This document shows, in pieces, positions 1 through 8,817 of a stretch of DNA of 64,000 bases (position 1 is the first letter of the stretch; each line of letters begins with the position of its first letter). The position numbers were made by a program, and so were the translations under genes. Source of the DNA: Pantoea eucrina. Its GTDB lineage: Bacteria > Pseudomonadota > Gammaproteobacteria > Enterobacterales > Enterobacteriaceae. The DNA lies in contig NZ_MIPP01000008.1 of assembly GCF_002095385.1 (NCBI RefSeq), positions 23,903 to 87,902 of the forward strand. The letters are read 5' to 3'. A model generated the notes under the pieces. It searched no databases, was not told the DNA's origin, and saw only the letters and a program-made list of their open reading frames with translations.

Positions 1-1
1 C

Positions 2-613
2 CTGCATGCGATGGGCGCGCGCGTTATCGGCTGTTCAGAGCAGAGCAAAAGTATTCAGGGTACCACGCTGGCCGTGTTTGAGCAGAAACCGGTGTTCAGT
101 GACGAAGAGTGGCGCCTGACGGCGGAAGGCTATAACGAACTGGCGCAGCTTGCCGCAGAAAAGGGCATGCGCGTGACGCTGCACCACCATATGGGAACCG
201 GGATCCAGACGCCGGAAGAGATTGACCGTTTTATGGCGCTGACCCACGACAGCGTAGGCCTGCTCTATGATACCGGCCATATTTACTACTCTGAAGGATC
301 GCAGCAGGCGATGCTGGACGTACTGACCACGCATCTGCCGCGTATTTTCCACGTGCATCTGAAAGATGTGCGCGACGAAGTGGTGGCTGAAGTGCGCGGG
401 AAATCCCTGTCGTTTCTTGATGGCGTGAAGAAAGGCACCTTCACCGTGCCGGGAGATGGTGCGATCGATTTCGCGCCGGTGTTTAAAATTCTCGACGAGG
501 CAGGCTATAAAGGCTGGATGGTGGTAGAGGCGGAGCAGGATCCGGCTATCGCCAACCCGTTTGAATATGCGGTAAAAGCGCGCAAATATATCCGCGAACA
601 CGCCGGACTCTGA
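2..613 (+). CDS. iolE: Myo-inosose-2 dehydratase, C-terminal part (5' end outside window)
   Basis: The reading frame is open from the first bases of the window, so the N-terminus lies upstream; the ATG at 11 is internal. The visible 200 or so residues have the xylose-isomerase-like TIM-barrel features of IolE: the metal-ligand stretches [23 protein letters not shown] and [10 protein letters not shown], and [11 protein letters not shown] near the end. The family dehydrates 2-keto-myo-inositol in inositol catabolism and acts in the cytosol. No other iol gene is visible, so the rest of an inositol cluster, if present, lies to the left. A strong hairpin follows the stop. The superfamily is certain; the exact substrate is inferred from motif similarity. 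Confidence 0.85.
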   Translation: MHAMGARVIGCSEQSKSIQGTTLAVFEQKPVFSDEEWRLTAEGYNELAQLAAEKGMRVTLHHHMGTGIQTPEEIDRFMALTHDSVGLLYDTGHIYYSEGSQQAMLDVLTTHLPRIFHVHLKDVRDEVVAEVRGKSLSFLDGVKKGTFTVPGDGAIDFAPVFKILDEAGYKGWMVVEAEQDPAIANPFEYAVKARKYIREHAGL

Positions 614-626
614 TTGCTGCTCTGTG

Positions 627-670
627 CCAGCGCCGCTGCCGCTTCTGTGGGGCAGCGGCGCTGTTCTGTT
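627..670 (+). terminator. Terminator after iolE
   Basis: A perfect 13-bp stem (628-640 with 651-663) has a 10-nt loop and is followed by a T-rich stretch (CTGTTCTGTT). It lies 14 bp past the iolE stop, as expected for an intrinsic terminator. Confidence 0.75.
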
Positions 671-710
671 ATCCCTGCACGCTCTTCCTGAATCGGTTAT
701 CCGGCGACAT

Positions 711-736
711 AAAAAACCCCGCAGCGGGTGCGGGGT
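711..736 (-). terminator. Terminator of glpD
   Basis: On the minus strand CCCCGCA and TGCGGGG form a stem (717-723 with 729-735) followed directly by a run of Ts (711-716 as As on the plus strand). It lies about 20 bp beyond the glpD stop. Confidence 0.8.
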
Positions 737-757
737 CGGTAAAGCGGATAACAGACC

Positions 758-2266
758 TTACGATGCGAGCGAAAGCGCCGGCTTCTGACTGTTGCGCGCC
801 AGCCACTCGCTGATGCGCGCCTGCTGGGCCGTGTTCAGCCACATACCCTGCTTGGTACGGCGCCAGATAGCATCATCCAGTTCACGTACCCACTCGTTTT
901 TGACCAGATAACGCAGTTCAGCTTCATAGAACTCATGACCAAAATTCTCGCCCAGATCGGTCAGGCTGGTGACACCCTCAAGCAGCATTTCGGTGCGACT
1001 GCCGTAGGTGCGGGCATAGTGCCGCGCCATGTTTTCGCTGATAAAGGGATAGCGGCGACGCAGACCGGCAGCGTAGTCCTCACGCGTACCGGAGAAATCA
1101 CCACCCGGCAGCACGGCATTTTTTGTCCAGGCCGGGCCGGCGTTCGGGTAGTACTTCGCCAGTTTCTCCATCGCATGCTCTGCCAGCTTGCGATAGGTGG
1201 TCAGCTTACCGCCAAACACCGACAGCAGCGGCGCCCCGCCGTTATCATCACGCACGTCCAGCGTATAGTCGCGGGTGATCGCCTGCGGTGAATCTGACTC
1301 ATCATCACACAGCGGACGCACGCCGGAGTAGCTCCAGACGATATCATCTGAGGTCAGCTGCTTTTTGAAGTGCGCGTTAAACACCTTCAGCAGATAGCGC
1401 GTCTCTTCCTCATCAATTTTAACGTTTTTCGGATCGCCTTTGTACTCAACGTCGGTGGTACCGATGATAGAGAACTCATCCATCCACGGAATAACAAACA
1501 CGATACGGTTATCTTCGTTCTGCAGAATATAAGCCTGCTTTTCGGTGTGCACGCGCGGCACCACGATATGGCTGCCTTTAATAAGGCGAATGCCATAAGG
1601 GGATTTCAGCTTCAGGCCGTCGTCAAACAGCTGTTTAACCCACGGGCCGGCCGCATTAACCAGGCCTTTAGCGCGCCAGGTCAGAATTTTGCCGGTATCG
1701 ACCTCTTCTGCCTCAACCATCCACATGCCGCCTTCACGCCATGCGCGGTTAACGCGGGTACGGGTGCGCACTTCGCCACCTTTACGCTCAACTTCCTGCG
1801 CGTTCAGCACCACCATGCGGGCATCATCCACCCAGCAGTCGGAATATTCAAAACCGCGCGTAATTTCCGGCTTCAGCGCCGACTCCGCGCCAAAGCGCAG
1901 ACCTTTACTGCCCGGCAGCGTAGTGCGCTTGCCGAGGCGGTCATACATAAACAGGCCCATACGGATCATCCACGCCGGACGCAGGTGCGGGCGGTGCGGC
2001 AGGCGGAAGCGCATCGGGAAAGCGATATGCGGTGCCATTTTTAACAGCACTTCGCGCTCGGCCAGCGCTTCACCAACCAGGCGAAATTCGTAGTGCTCAA
2101 GGTAGCGCAGGCCGCCGTGAATCAGTTTGGAACTGGCGGAGGAGGTGGCACACGCCAGATCCCGCGCCTCCAGCATCAGCACAGACAGTCCGCGTCCTGC
2201 AGCGTCCACTGCAATGCCGGCTCCGTTGATGCCGCCGCCGATCACGATCAGGTCTTTGGTTTCCAC
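758..2266 (-). CDS. glpD: Aerobic glycerol-3-phosphate dehydrogenase
   Basis: This 502-residue protein is collinear with E. coli GlpD, a membrane-associated flavoenzyme that oxidises sn-glycerol 3-phosphate to dihydroxyacetone phosphate and passes electrons to quinone. The N-terminal Rossmann fingerprint VIGGGINGAGIAVDAAGRG (about residues 8-26) binds FAD. It is followed by the family motif SSKLIHGGLRYLEH. The ATG at 2266 is preceded by a GGAGGA-type ribosome site. The gene is divergent from glpEGR, and GlpR-type operator sequences lie just upstream (2279-2318), so repression by GlpR with induction by glycerol 3-phosphate is expected. Confidence 0.97.
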   Translation of the reverse strand: METKDLIVIGGGINGAGIAVDAAGRGLSVLMLEARDLACATSSASSKLIHGGLRYLEHYEFRLVGEALAEREVLLKMAPHIAFPMRFRLPHRPHLRPAWMIRMGLFMYDRLGKRTTLPGSKGLRFGAESALKPEITRGFEYSDCWVDDARMVVLNAQEVERKGGEVRTRTRVNRAWREGGMWMVEAEEVDTGKILTWRAKGLVNAAGPWVKQLFDDGLKLKSPYGIRLIKGSHIVVPRVHTEKQAYILQNEDNRIVFVIPWMDEFSIIGTTDVEYKGDPKNVKIDEEETRYLLKVFNAHFKKQLTSDDIVWSYSGVRPLCDDESDSPQAITRDYTLDVRDDNGGAPLLSVFGGKLTTYRKLAEHAMEKLAKYYPNAGPAWTKNAVLPGGDFSGTREDYAAGLRRRYPFISENMARHYARTYGSRTEMLLEGVTSLTDLGENFGHEFYEAELRYLVKNEWVRELDDAIWRRTKQGMWLNTAQQARISEWLARNSQKPALSLAS

Positions 2267-2278
2267 GTCATCTCCTCC

Positions 2279-2318
2279 GATGTTCGGAATAGTTCTAAAA
2301 TGTTCGTTTTCGAGCGTA
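2279..2318. promoter_or_regulatory. Probable GlpR operators between glpD and glpE
   Basis: AATGTTCGTTTTCGAGCGTA (2299-2318) matches the GlpR operator pattern, ATGTTCG half-sites around an AT-rich centre as known from E. coli glp promoters. A second, weaker copy starts with ATGTTCG at 2280. Both lie just upstream of the glpD start, and the repressor gene glpR is on the other side. The match is by eye to the remembered consensus. Confidence 0.65.
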
Positions 2319-2494
2319 ATAATAATCGGAAACCAACATTTTCGCCAGTCTTTAACGCAATAAAAACATTCCTGCGTGATGCAGCTAACATTCCGGCAGG
2401 AAAAAAAACAGATAACCCTTTTCTTTATCAGGTTATGGCACCTGTTTCTCAGGGTAAACTAGGCGCAAACAGAACAGCTAAATGAGAGATAACG

Positions 2495-2821
2495 ATGGAA
2501 ACCTTCGAGTGTATTAACGTTCAGCAGGCAAACACGCAGCTGGCGCAGGGCGCGCAGTTAGTCGATATTCGCGATCCACAGAGTTTCGCCCTGGGACATG
2601 CCGCTGGCGCGCAGCATCTCTCCAATGACAACCTGGCGGACTTTATCGCGCAGGCGCGCCGCGATCTGCCGGTGCTGGTGATGTGTTATCACGGCAACAG
2701 CAGCAAAGGCGCCGCGCAGTTTCTGCTGGGGCAGGGTTTCAGTGAGGTGTACAGCATTGATGGCGGGTTTGACGCCTGGCGTGCAGCGTTTCCTGCGCAG
2801 ACCGCGACCGGTAGTCTCTGA
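2495..2821 (+). CDS. glpE: Thiosulfate sulfurtransferase (single-domain rhodanese)
   Basis: The 108-residue protein is the size of E. coli GlpE and forms one rhodanese domain. It carries the active-site loop CYHGNSSKG with catalytic Cys64. The motifs [17 protein letters not shown] (near residues 23-39) and IDGGFDAWR (near the C-terminus) are the usual rhodanese landmarks. It moves sulfane sulfur from thiosulfate to acceptors such as cyanide or thioredoxin in the cytosol. It is the first gene of glpEGR, 25 bp before glpG, with GAGATAACG upstream of the ATG. Confidence 0.95.
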   Translation: METFECINVQQANTQLAQGAQLVDIRDPQSFALGHAAGAQHLSNDNLADFIAQARRDLPVLVMCYHGNSSKGAAQFLLGQGFSEVYSIDGGFDAWRAAFPAQTATGSL

Positions 2822-2846
2822 CCCGCCATCTTAAGGAGAGCGCAGC

Positions 2847-3680
2847 ATGATGCGTATTACCCGGTTCAGCCACGCCCGCACCGCGCAGGCGTTTGTGGAT
2901 TATATGGCGACGCGCGGTGTGACGCTGCGCATAGAGCAGGAAAGTCACTTTGTGATCGTGCTGGATGATGAGAGCCAGCTGCAGATGGTCGAAAACGAAC
3001 TTGCGCAATTCGTTCGCGACCCTAATCACCCGCGCTATCAGGCGGCCAGCTGGCGCAGCGGCAGCACCCGCAGCGGGCTGCACTATGAGCGCAGCAACGT
3101 CTGGGCCACGATTCGCGAACGCGCCGGACCGCTGACGCTTTCGGTGATGGCGCTCTGCGTCGCAGTGTTTATTCTGATGCAGATTGCGGGTGATGATGTC
3201 GCGCTGGCCTGGCTGGGCTGGCCGGCTGACGCCTCGCAATATTTTCAGGTCTGGCGCTGGTTCAGCCATGCGCTGCTGCACTTTTCGTTGCTGCATATCC
3301 TGTTTAACCTGATGTGGTGGTGGTATCTCGGCGGAGCGGTCGAGAAGCGACTCGGCAGCGGCAAGCTGTTTGTGATTATGCTGATCTCTGCGCTGCTCAG
3401 CGGCTGGATGCAGGCCAAATTCAGCGGCGTGCTGTTTGGCGGTCTTTCGGGTGTGGTCTATGCGCTGATGGGCTATTGCTGGCTGCGCGGCGAGCGCGAT
3501 CCCGAAAGCGGTATTTATCTGGAGCGCGGACTGATTGGTTTCGCTATTGTATGGCTGGTAATTGGCTGGTACGGCGCATTTGGTCTGGCAATTGCTAATG
3601 CCGCGCACGTGACCGGCCTGCTGGTCGGGCTGGCTATGGCGTTTGTGGATACGCGCCACGCTGCCCGTCATCAGAGATAA
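2847..3680 (+). CDS. glpG: Rhomboid intramembrane serine protease
   Basis: The 277-residue protein has the GlpG layout: a cytosolic N-terminal domain (to about residue 90) followed by six membrane segments. With the start at 2847 the catalytic pair falls at Ser201 (GLSGVVYAL) and His254 (ANAAHVTG), the same numbers as in E. coli, which supports this start over the adjacent ATG at 2850. The WR motif in the L1 loop ([11 protein letters not shown]) is present. The enzyme cleaves transmembrane segments inside the inner membrane; in E. coli it takes part in quality control of orphan membrane subunits. It is co-oriented with glpE and glpR. Confidence 0.96.
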   Translation: MMRITRFSHARTAQAFVDYMATRGVTLRIEQESHFVIVLDDESQLQMVENELAQFVRDPNHPRYQAASWRSGSTRSGLHYERSNVWATIRERAGPLTLSVMALCVAVFILMQIAGDDVALAWLGWPADASQYFQVWRWFSHALLHFSLLHILFNLMWWWYLGGAVEKRLGSGKLFVIMLISALLSGWMQAKFSGVLFGGLSGVVYALMGYCWLRGERDPESGIYLERGLIGFAIVWLVIGWYGAFGLAIANAAHVTGLLVGLAMAFVDTRHAARHQR

Positions 3681-3712
3681 AAAGAACACGGCTGCAAGCC
3701 GAGGAGAGAGAT

Positions 3713-4471
3713 GTGAAGCAGACGCAACGTCATGACGCCATTATCGATCTGGTCCGGCGTCAGGGGTATGTCAGTACGGAAGAGCTGGTTGAGCATTTTG
3801 CGGTCAGTCCGCAGACCATCCGCCGGGATTTAAACGATCTGGCCGATCAGAATAAAATTCAGCGCCATCACGGCGGCGCGGCGCTGCCCTCCAGTTCGGA
3901 AAATACCGCCTGGCAGGATCGTAAAATGATGTGGTCGGCAGAAAAGGCACGCATCGCCGCGCGCGTGGCCAGTCAGATCCCGGATGGCGCAACGCTGTTT
4001 ATTGATATCGGTACTACACCCGAAGCGGTTGCCCATGCGCTGCTGAACCATAACGATCTGCGGATTGTCACGAACAACCTTAACGTTGCCATTCTCCTGA
4101 TGGGCAAGCCCGATTTCCGGGTGATCATCGCCGGCGGAGAAGTGCGCACGCGTGACGGCGGGATCATGGGCGAAGCCACGCTCGACTTTATCTCGCAGTT
4201 CCGCCTCGACTACGGCATTCTCGGTATCAGCGGCATCGATATGGATGGCTCGCTGCTGGAGTTTGACTACCATGAAGTCCGGACCAAACGAGCCATCATC
4301 GACAATTCGCGCTGCGTAATGCTGGTTGTGGATCACTCAAAGTTCGGGCGTAACGCTATGGTCAATCTGGGCAATATGGGACTGATTGATTACATGTTTA
4401 CCGATCAGAAGCCTCCCGCCAGCGTGCTTAAAGTGATTGAGCAGCATGAGGTCCATCTCGAACTCTGCTGA
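3713..4471 (+). CDS. glpR: Glycerol-3-phosphate regulon repressor (DeoR family)
   Basis: The 252-residue DeoR-family repressor has an N-terminal helix-turn-helix (about residues 6-60, including VSPQTIRRDLNDLADQNKI) and a C-terminal sugar-phosphate-binding domain with IDIGTTPEAVAHAL and the RTKRAII region. The start is GTG at 3713: an ATG two bases earlier is followed at once by a stop, and GAGGAGAG lies just upstream. The product binds operators of glp genes and is released by glycerol 3-phosphate; probable operators lie at 2279-2318. It is the last gene of glpEGR and a terminator follows. Confidence 0.95.
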   Translation: MKQTQRHDAIIDLVRRQGYVSTEELVEHFAVSPQTIRRDLNDLADQNKIQRHHGGAALPSSSENTAWQDRKMMWSAEKARIAARVASQIPDGATLFIDIGTTPEAVAHALLNHNDLRIVTNNLNVAILLMGKPDFRVIIAGGEVRTRDGGIMGEATLDFISQFRLDYGILGISGIDMDGSLLEFDYHEVRTKRAIIDNSRCVMLVVDHSKFGRNAMVNLGNMGLIDYMFTDQKPPASVLKVIEQHEVHLELC

Positions 4472-4474
4472 TCC

Positions 4475-4508
4475 TGCGCCGGGCCACGCGCCCGGCAGCT
4501 ATTTTTTC
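4475..4508 (+). terminator. Terminator after glpR
   Basis: GCCGGG and CCCGGC (4478-4483 and 4491-4496) pair over a short loop, and CTATTTTTTCCC follows. It sits directly after the glpR stop. Confidence 0.8.
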
Positions 4509-4603
4509 CCTCTCCCTTCCGATCCGGTCGCTTTTTTCACCAGGCGCGACTTTACTTATCCTTTTGATCTCTATCCGCCAGCCCGGACGCGAAAGGAGCG
4601 TTG

Positions 4604-6658
4604 ATGTCTCTCAATAAACTGGATCAGGCCGCAGAAGCGGCGGGAATTGCCTTGCGTTTTGTGAATGCCAGAGGGGAAAAGGAAACCATCAGCGATGAGA
4701 CCAAAGAGGCGCTGCTGGCGGTAATGGAGGCGCCGGCAGGTAAAGCGCCGCCGGTGCCGCCGGTGCAGGTCTTTGTGGCACGCGCCCGGCGCGAGCTTGC
4801 GGTGGGTGGCAAAGGTGAATTTACCTGGCAGCTGACCACTGAGCAGGGCAAAAGCCACAGCGGCACGGTACAGGGTGGCGAGATGCTGACGCTGCCGCCG
4901 CGTCTGACGCAGGGCTATCATCAGCTCAGCCTGCGTAAAGGGCGTCAGGAGTGGCAGTCGCGCCTGATTATTGCGCCGCGTCGCTGCTACCTGCCTGAAC
5001 CGCTGGCACAGGGAGAAAAACGCTGGGGTGCGCTGGTGCAGCTCTATACGCTGCGCTCAGAGCAGAACTGGGGTATCGGTGACTTTGGCGATTTAAAACG
5101 GATGCTGGAGCAGGTAGCGGCGCACGGCGGCGACTTTATTGGCCTTAACCCGCTGCATGCGCTCTATCCGGCTCAGCCCGATCTCGCCAGCCCCTACAGC
5201 CCGGCGTCGCGCCGCTGGCTGAATATTCTCTATATTGACGTCAGCCAGGTGGCAGCATTTCAGCAGAGCGCCGCTGCACAGCGCTGGTGGAAGAGTGCGA
5301 AAACCCGCAAGGCGCTGGAGAAGGCGCGCGCGGTGGAGGCAGTTGACTATGCGGCAGTGGCGGCACTCAAGCTGGAGGCGCTGCGTCTGGCCTGGCAGCA
5401 GTATCAGCCGCAGGCGGCAGAGGAAGCGGATTACCAGGCGTTTCTGACGGCGGGCGGCGACGCGTTGCGTTATCAGGCCGCGTTTGATGGCATTCTGGCT
5501 GAGCGCAGCGGGCAGGATGAGCAGGGGTGGGGCTGGGAAACCTGGCCGGAGGGTTTACGCAGTGCCGCGCAGCCGGAAGTCCAGGCCTGGTGCGCGCAGC
5601 ATGAAGAGGAGATTGGCTTCTGGAGCTGGCTGCAGTGGCTGGCGCATCAGCAGTTCAGTGACTGCTGGCAGCGCAGTCAGGAGCTGGGTATGGCGGTGGG
5701 GCTTTACCGCGACCTGGCGGTAGGTGTGGCTGAACATAGTGCCGAAACCTGGCAGGATCCGCAGCTATATAAACTTGGCGCTTCGGTCGGCGCGCCGCCC
5801 GATCCGCTGGGACCGCTGGGACAAAACTGGGGGCTGCCGCCGCTCGATCCGCACGTGCTGCGCGCGCGTGGCTATCAGCCGTTTATCGACCTGCTGCGCG
5901 CGAATATGCGCGACTGCGGCGCGCTGCGCATCGACCATGTGATGTCGCTGCTGCGACTGTGGTGGATCCCGCATGGGGAAGGTGCGGATAAAGGCGCCTA
6001 CGTCTCCTATCCGGTAGAGGATCTGCTGGCGGTTCTGGCGCTGGAGAGCCAGCGGATGCGCTGCATGGTGATTGGCGAAGATCTCGGCACCGTGCCGCAG
6101 GAAATTGTCAAACTGCTGCGCGACAGCGGAGTTTTCTCCTGGAAAGTACTGTTCTTCGAACAGGAAAAAGAGGGGCGCTATCGCCTGCCCGACAGCTATC
6201 CGCCGCAGTCCATCGCCAGTGCCAGCACGCACGATCTGCCGACGCTGAGCGGCTTCTGGCAGGCGGAGGATCTGGCACTGGGCGAGAAGCTGGGTATGTA
6301 TAAAGGCAGTACGCTGCAGTCGCTGCAGGCGCAGCGCGTGGAACAGAAACAGGCGCTGCTGGATGCGCTGCATCAGGCCGGGGCCATGCCGGCGCGCAGT
6401 GCAAAGCAGGCGGAAAAACAGGCGCTGACGCCAGCCTTTAATCAGGCTATCCATCGCTTTCTGGCGCTTACCCGCAGCACGCTGCTGGGCCTGCAGCCGG
6501 AGGACTGGATGGGCATGACAACGCCGGTTAACGTGCCGGGCACAACAGATGAGTATCCTAACTGGCGACGCAAGTGGAGCTTTACGCTGGAAGAGGCGTT
6601 TGCGGATAAGGGCGTGAAGAAACTGCTGAAAACGGTAAGCGAGGCGCGTAAAGCGTAG
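4604..6658 (+). CDS. malQ: 4-alpha-glucanotransferase (amylomaltase)
   Basis: This GH77 enzyme of about 684 residues transfers maltosyl and longer dextrinyl units between maltodextrins in the cytosol, releasing glucose. The catalytic signatures are present: LRIDHVMSLLRLWW with the nucleophile Asp, VIGEDLGTVP with the acid/base Glu, and ASTHDLPTLSGFW with the third acidic residue. The ATG at 4604 is chosen over the TTG at 4601 because AGGAG (4594-4598) is then well spaced. In E. coli malQ follows malP under MalT control; here malP and malT are absent and glpR lies directly upstream, so its regulation must differ. Confidence 0.95.
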   Translation: MSLNKLDQAAEAAGIALRFVNARGEKETISDETKEALLAVMEAPAGKAPPVPPVQVFVARARRELAVGGKGEFTWQLTTEQGKSHSGTVQGGEMLTLPPRLTQGYHQLSLRKGRQEWQSRLIIAPRRCYLPEPLAQGEKRWGALVQLYTLRSEQNWGIGDFGDLKRMLEQVAAHGGDFIGLNPLHALYPAQPDLASPYSPASRRWLNILYIDVSQVAAFQQSAAAQRWWKSAKTRKALEKARAVEAVDYAAVAALKLEALRLAWQQYQPQAAEEADYQAFLTAGGDALRYQAAFDGILAERSGQDEQGWGWETWPEGLRSAAQPEVQAWCAQHEEEIGFWSWLQWLAHQQFSDCWQRSQELGMAVGLYRDLAVGVAEHSAETWQDPQLYKLGASVGAPPDPLGPLGQNWGLPPLDPHVLRARGYQPFIDLLRANMRDCGALRIDHVMSLLRLWWIPHGEGADKGAYVSYPVEDLLAVLALESQRMRCMVIGEDLGTVPQEIVKLLRDSGVFSWKVLFFEQEKEGRYRLPDSYPPQSIASASTHDLPTLSGFWQAEDLALGEKLGMYKGSTLQSLQAQRVEQKQALLDALHQAGAMPARSAKQAEKQALTPAFNQAIHRFLALTRSTLLGLQPEDWMGMTTPVNVPGTTDEYPNWRRKWSFTLEEAFADKGVKKLLKTVSEARKA

Positions 6659-6665
6659 TAAAACC

Positions 6666-6688
6666 GCGGCAGCGCAGGGCGCTGCCGC
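6666..6688. terminator. Hairpin between convergent malQ and nfuA
   Basis: A perfect 10-bp stem (GCGGCAGCGC, 6666-6675, with 6679-6688) has a 3-nt loop between the ends of malQ and nfuA. It has no clear T-run on either side, so it may protect 3' ends or be a weak bidirectional terminator. Confidence 0.55.
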
Positions 6689-6696
6689 ATAAACTA

Positions 6697-7272
6697 TCAG
6701 TAGTAGGAGTGTTCGCCGCGCTGGTGTTCAGTGAGATCGCGAACCCCTTTCAGCTCCGGGAAGGCAGCCAGCAGCTCTTTCTCAATGCCATCTTTCAGCG
6801 TGACATCAATCATCGAGCAGCCGTTACAGCCGCCGCCAAACTGCAGCACGGCGATGCCATCATCGGTGATCTCCATCAGCGACACGCGGCCACCGTGGCT
6901 GGCCAGCTGCGGATTGATCTGCGCCTGCAGCAGATATTCGACCCGCTCTGCCATCGGCGCATCGTCAGAGACTTTACGCATTTTCGCGTTTGGCGCTTTC
7001 AGGGTCAGCTGAGAGCCGAGATTATCCGTAACGAAGTCAATCTCTGCATCTTCAAGATAGGGTGCGCTCAGCTCATCCACATAGGCAGAGAGTTTATCGA
7101 ACTTCAGTTCGGTATCCGTTGCTTCTACCGCGTCAGGCGGGCAGTAGGAGACGCCGCACTCGGCGGTTGGCGTACCCGGGTTAATAACGAATACGCGGAT
7201 CTGGGTGCCATCTTCCTGTTTTGACAGCAGTTTTGCGAAATGCTCTTGCGCAGTATCAGTAATACGGATCAT
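6697..7272 (-). CDS. nfuA: Fe-S cluster carrier protein
   Basis: The 191-residue protein has the NfuA two-domain layout: an N-terminal degenerate A-type carrier domain (residues 1-95) and a C-terminal Nfu domain. The essential CNGCS motif holds Cys149 and Cys152. It receives 4Fe-4S clusters and delivers them to apo-enzymes such as aconitase under oxidative stress or iron limitation. In E. coli gntT separates nfuA from malQ; here malQ is the direct convergent neighbour. The order nfuA, gntX and bioH is conserved. Confidence 0.96.
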   Translation of the reverse strand: MIRITDTAQEHFAKLLSKQEDGTQIRVFVINPGTPTAECGVSYCPPDAVEATDTELKFDKLSAYVDELSAPYLEDAEIDFVTDNLGSQLTLKAPNAKMRKVSDDAPMAERVEYLLQAQINPQLASHGGRVSLMEITDDGIAVLQFGGGCNGCSMIDVTLKDGIEKELLAAFPELKGVRDLTEHQRGEHSYY

Positions 7273-7330
7273 GGCGATTGCTCAATAGTTGACTAAATTA
7301 CCTGGTTATAATACGCCCAACACCGACGCT

Positions 7331-8008
7331 CTACAAGGTACGGCACAGGCAGCCAATATGGATGCTGGCGGCGCCCTCAGCCTGCAGCAGGCGGCTAATC
7401 TCCGCTACGGTGCTGCCGGTGGTGACCACATCATCAATCAGCAGGATATGGCGATCCTGCACCGGCATTTCAAGGCGGAACGCGCTGCGCAGATTATGAC
7501 GGCGCGCGCGGGCATTAAGCTGATGCTGGGTGCTGCCGCGACGTATCCGGCTGACACCTTCACGATACTCACACCTCAGCCAGCGTGCGAGCGGCTGCGC
7601 AAGCAGCGCTGACTGATTAAAGCCGCGCTGCCAGGCGCGCTGATGATGCAGCGGCACGCTCAGCACCAGATCGAACGCCGTAGCGGGTTCATTCCGGCGC
7701 GTTGTTAACAATTTTAACAAAAGCAGCCGCGCCAGCATCACCCTGAGTGCGATCGCGCCGGAAAATTTCAGCTGCTGTACCCAGTCACTCAGCGGCGGAG
7801 TGTAATCGCTGACGCAGGTTAAGCGATGCCACGGCGGCGGCTGACGCAGGCAGCGACCGCAGCGCTGCGCTGCAGTGGCTGGCAGGCCGCAGCAGGGGCA
7901 GAGCGCCGGCAGGAGCGGCAGCTGATGCAGACAGAGAGTGCACAAGCCGTGGTGTGCAATCTGCAGCGGAAGATGGCATAGCCAGCAGCGGGCCGGGGTT
8001 GATAGCAT
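7331..8008 (-). CDS. gntX: ComF/GntX-family phosphoribosyltransferase-like protein
   Basis: The 225-residue ComF-family protein begins with a cysteine-rich zinc-finger-like segment (CWLC, CTLC, CPCC and CGRC pairs within about the first 60 residues). It ends with a type I phosphoribosyltransferase PRPP loop, ILLIDDVVTTGST. In naturally competent bacteria ComF is needed for DNA uptake; in E. coli GntX is linked to use of DNA as a carbon source. That role may connect it to hofMNOPQ at 25879-29285. It is divergent from bioH with a 35-bp gap. Confidence 0.9.
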   Translation of the reverse strand: MLSTPARCWLCHLPLQIAHHGLCTLCLHQLPLLPALCPCCGLPATAAQRCGRCLRQPPPWHRLTCVSDYTPPLSDWVQQLKFSGAIALRVMLARLLLLKLLTTRRNEPATAFDLVLSVPLHHQRAWQRGFNQSALLAQPLARWLRCEYREGVSRIRRGSTQHQLNARARRHNLRSAFRLEMPVQDRHILLIDDVVTTGSTVAEISRLLQAEGAASIHIGCLCRTL

Positions 8009-8043
8009 AGCGACCTCTTTTTCACTTTTCGGGAGTGTAACCG

Positions 8044-8817
8044 ATGAGTTCGCTTTACTGGCACACCACGGGCGCGGGCGATCGCGATCTTGTGCTGCTG
8101 CACGGCTGGGGACTGAATGCCGAAGTGTGGCAACACATTGTTCCGCGACTCAGTCCCCATTTTCGCCTGCATCTGGTGGATCTGCCCGGATTTGGCCGCA
8201 GCGCAGCGGCCGGTCCGCTGACGCTGATACAGATGGCGCAACAGCTGCTGCCGCAGCTGCCTGAACGCGCCACGCTGCTGGGCTGGTCACTGGGCGGGCT
8301 GGTGGCCAGCCAGCTGGCGCTGCTGCAGCCGGCGCGCGTTTCTGCATTGATCAGCGTAGCCTCCTCGCCCTGTTTTACCGCGCAGGCGGAGTGGCCGGGG
8401 ATTAAGCCCGACACCCTGACCGGTTTTCAGCAGCAGCTCAGTGACGATTTCCGGCGCACCGTTGAGCGCTTTCTGGCATTACAGACCATGGGGACAGAAA
8501 ATGCGCGTCAGGATGCGCGTCAGCTGAAAGAGGTGGTGCTGTCGCAGCCGATGCCGTCAGTTGCGGCGCTGCAGAGCGGGCTGGAGATTCTGCGGCAGAG
8601 CGATTTGCGCCCGACGCTGGACACTCTTAGCGTGCCGTTCCTGCGCCTCTATGGGGCGCTGGATGGGCTGGTACCGCGACGTATTGCCGCCGAGCTGGAT
8701 GCGCGCTGGCCCGGCTCCCCGTCAGTGGTCATGGAAAAGGCAGCGCATGCGCCGTTTATCTCACATCCTGAGGCGTTCTGCGGGCACGTGACGCAGTTTA
8801 TCCACGCAGCCACATAA
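8044..8817 (+). CDS. bioH: Pimeloyl-[acyl-carrier protein] methyl ester esterase
   Basis: The 257-residue alpha/beta hydrolase hydrolyses pimeloyl-ACP methyl ester, the step that closes pimelate synthesis for biotin. The nucleophile elbow GWSLGG places Ser at residue 82 as in E. coli BioH. The acid lies in GALDGLVP and the His in [11 protein letters not shown]. It is divergent from gntX as in E. coli, and its 3' end overlaps the convergent GH13 gene by 20 bp. Confidence 0.95.
   Translation: MSSLYWHTTGAGDRDLVLLHGWGLNAEVWQHIVPRLSPHFRLHLVDLPGFGRSAAAGPLTLIQMAQQLLPQLPERATLLGWSLGGLVASQLALLQPARVSALISVASSPCFTAQAEWPGIKPDTLTGFQQQLSDDFRRTVERFLALQTMGTENARQDARQLKEVVLSQPMPSVAALQSGLEILRQSDLRPTLDTLSVPFLRLYGALDGLVPRRIAAELDARWPGSPSVVMEKAAHAPFISHPEAFCGHVTQFIHAAT

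Noticed and set aside
2739..3689. 316-codon open frame antisense to glpG
   Set aside because: It lies wholly opposite glpE-glpG, which are clear family members; its composition (Gln, His, Arg rich) is that of a shadow frame.
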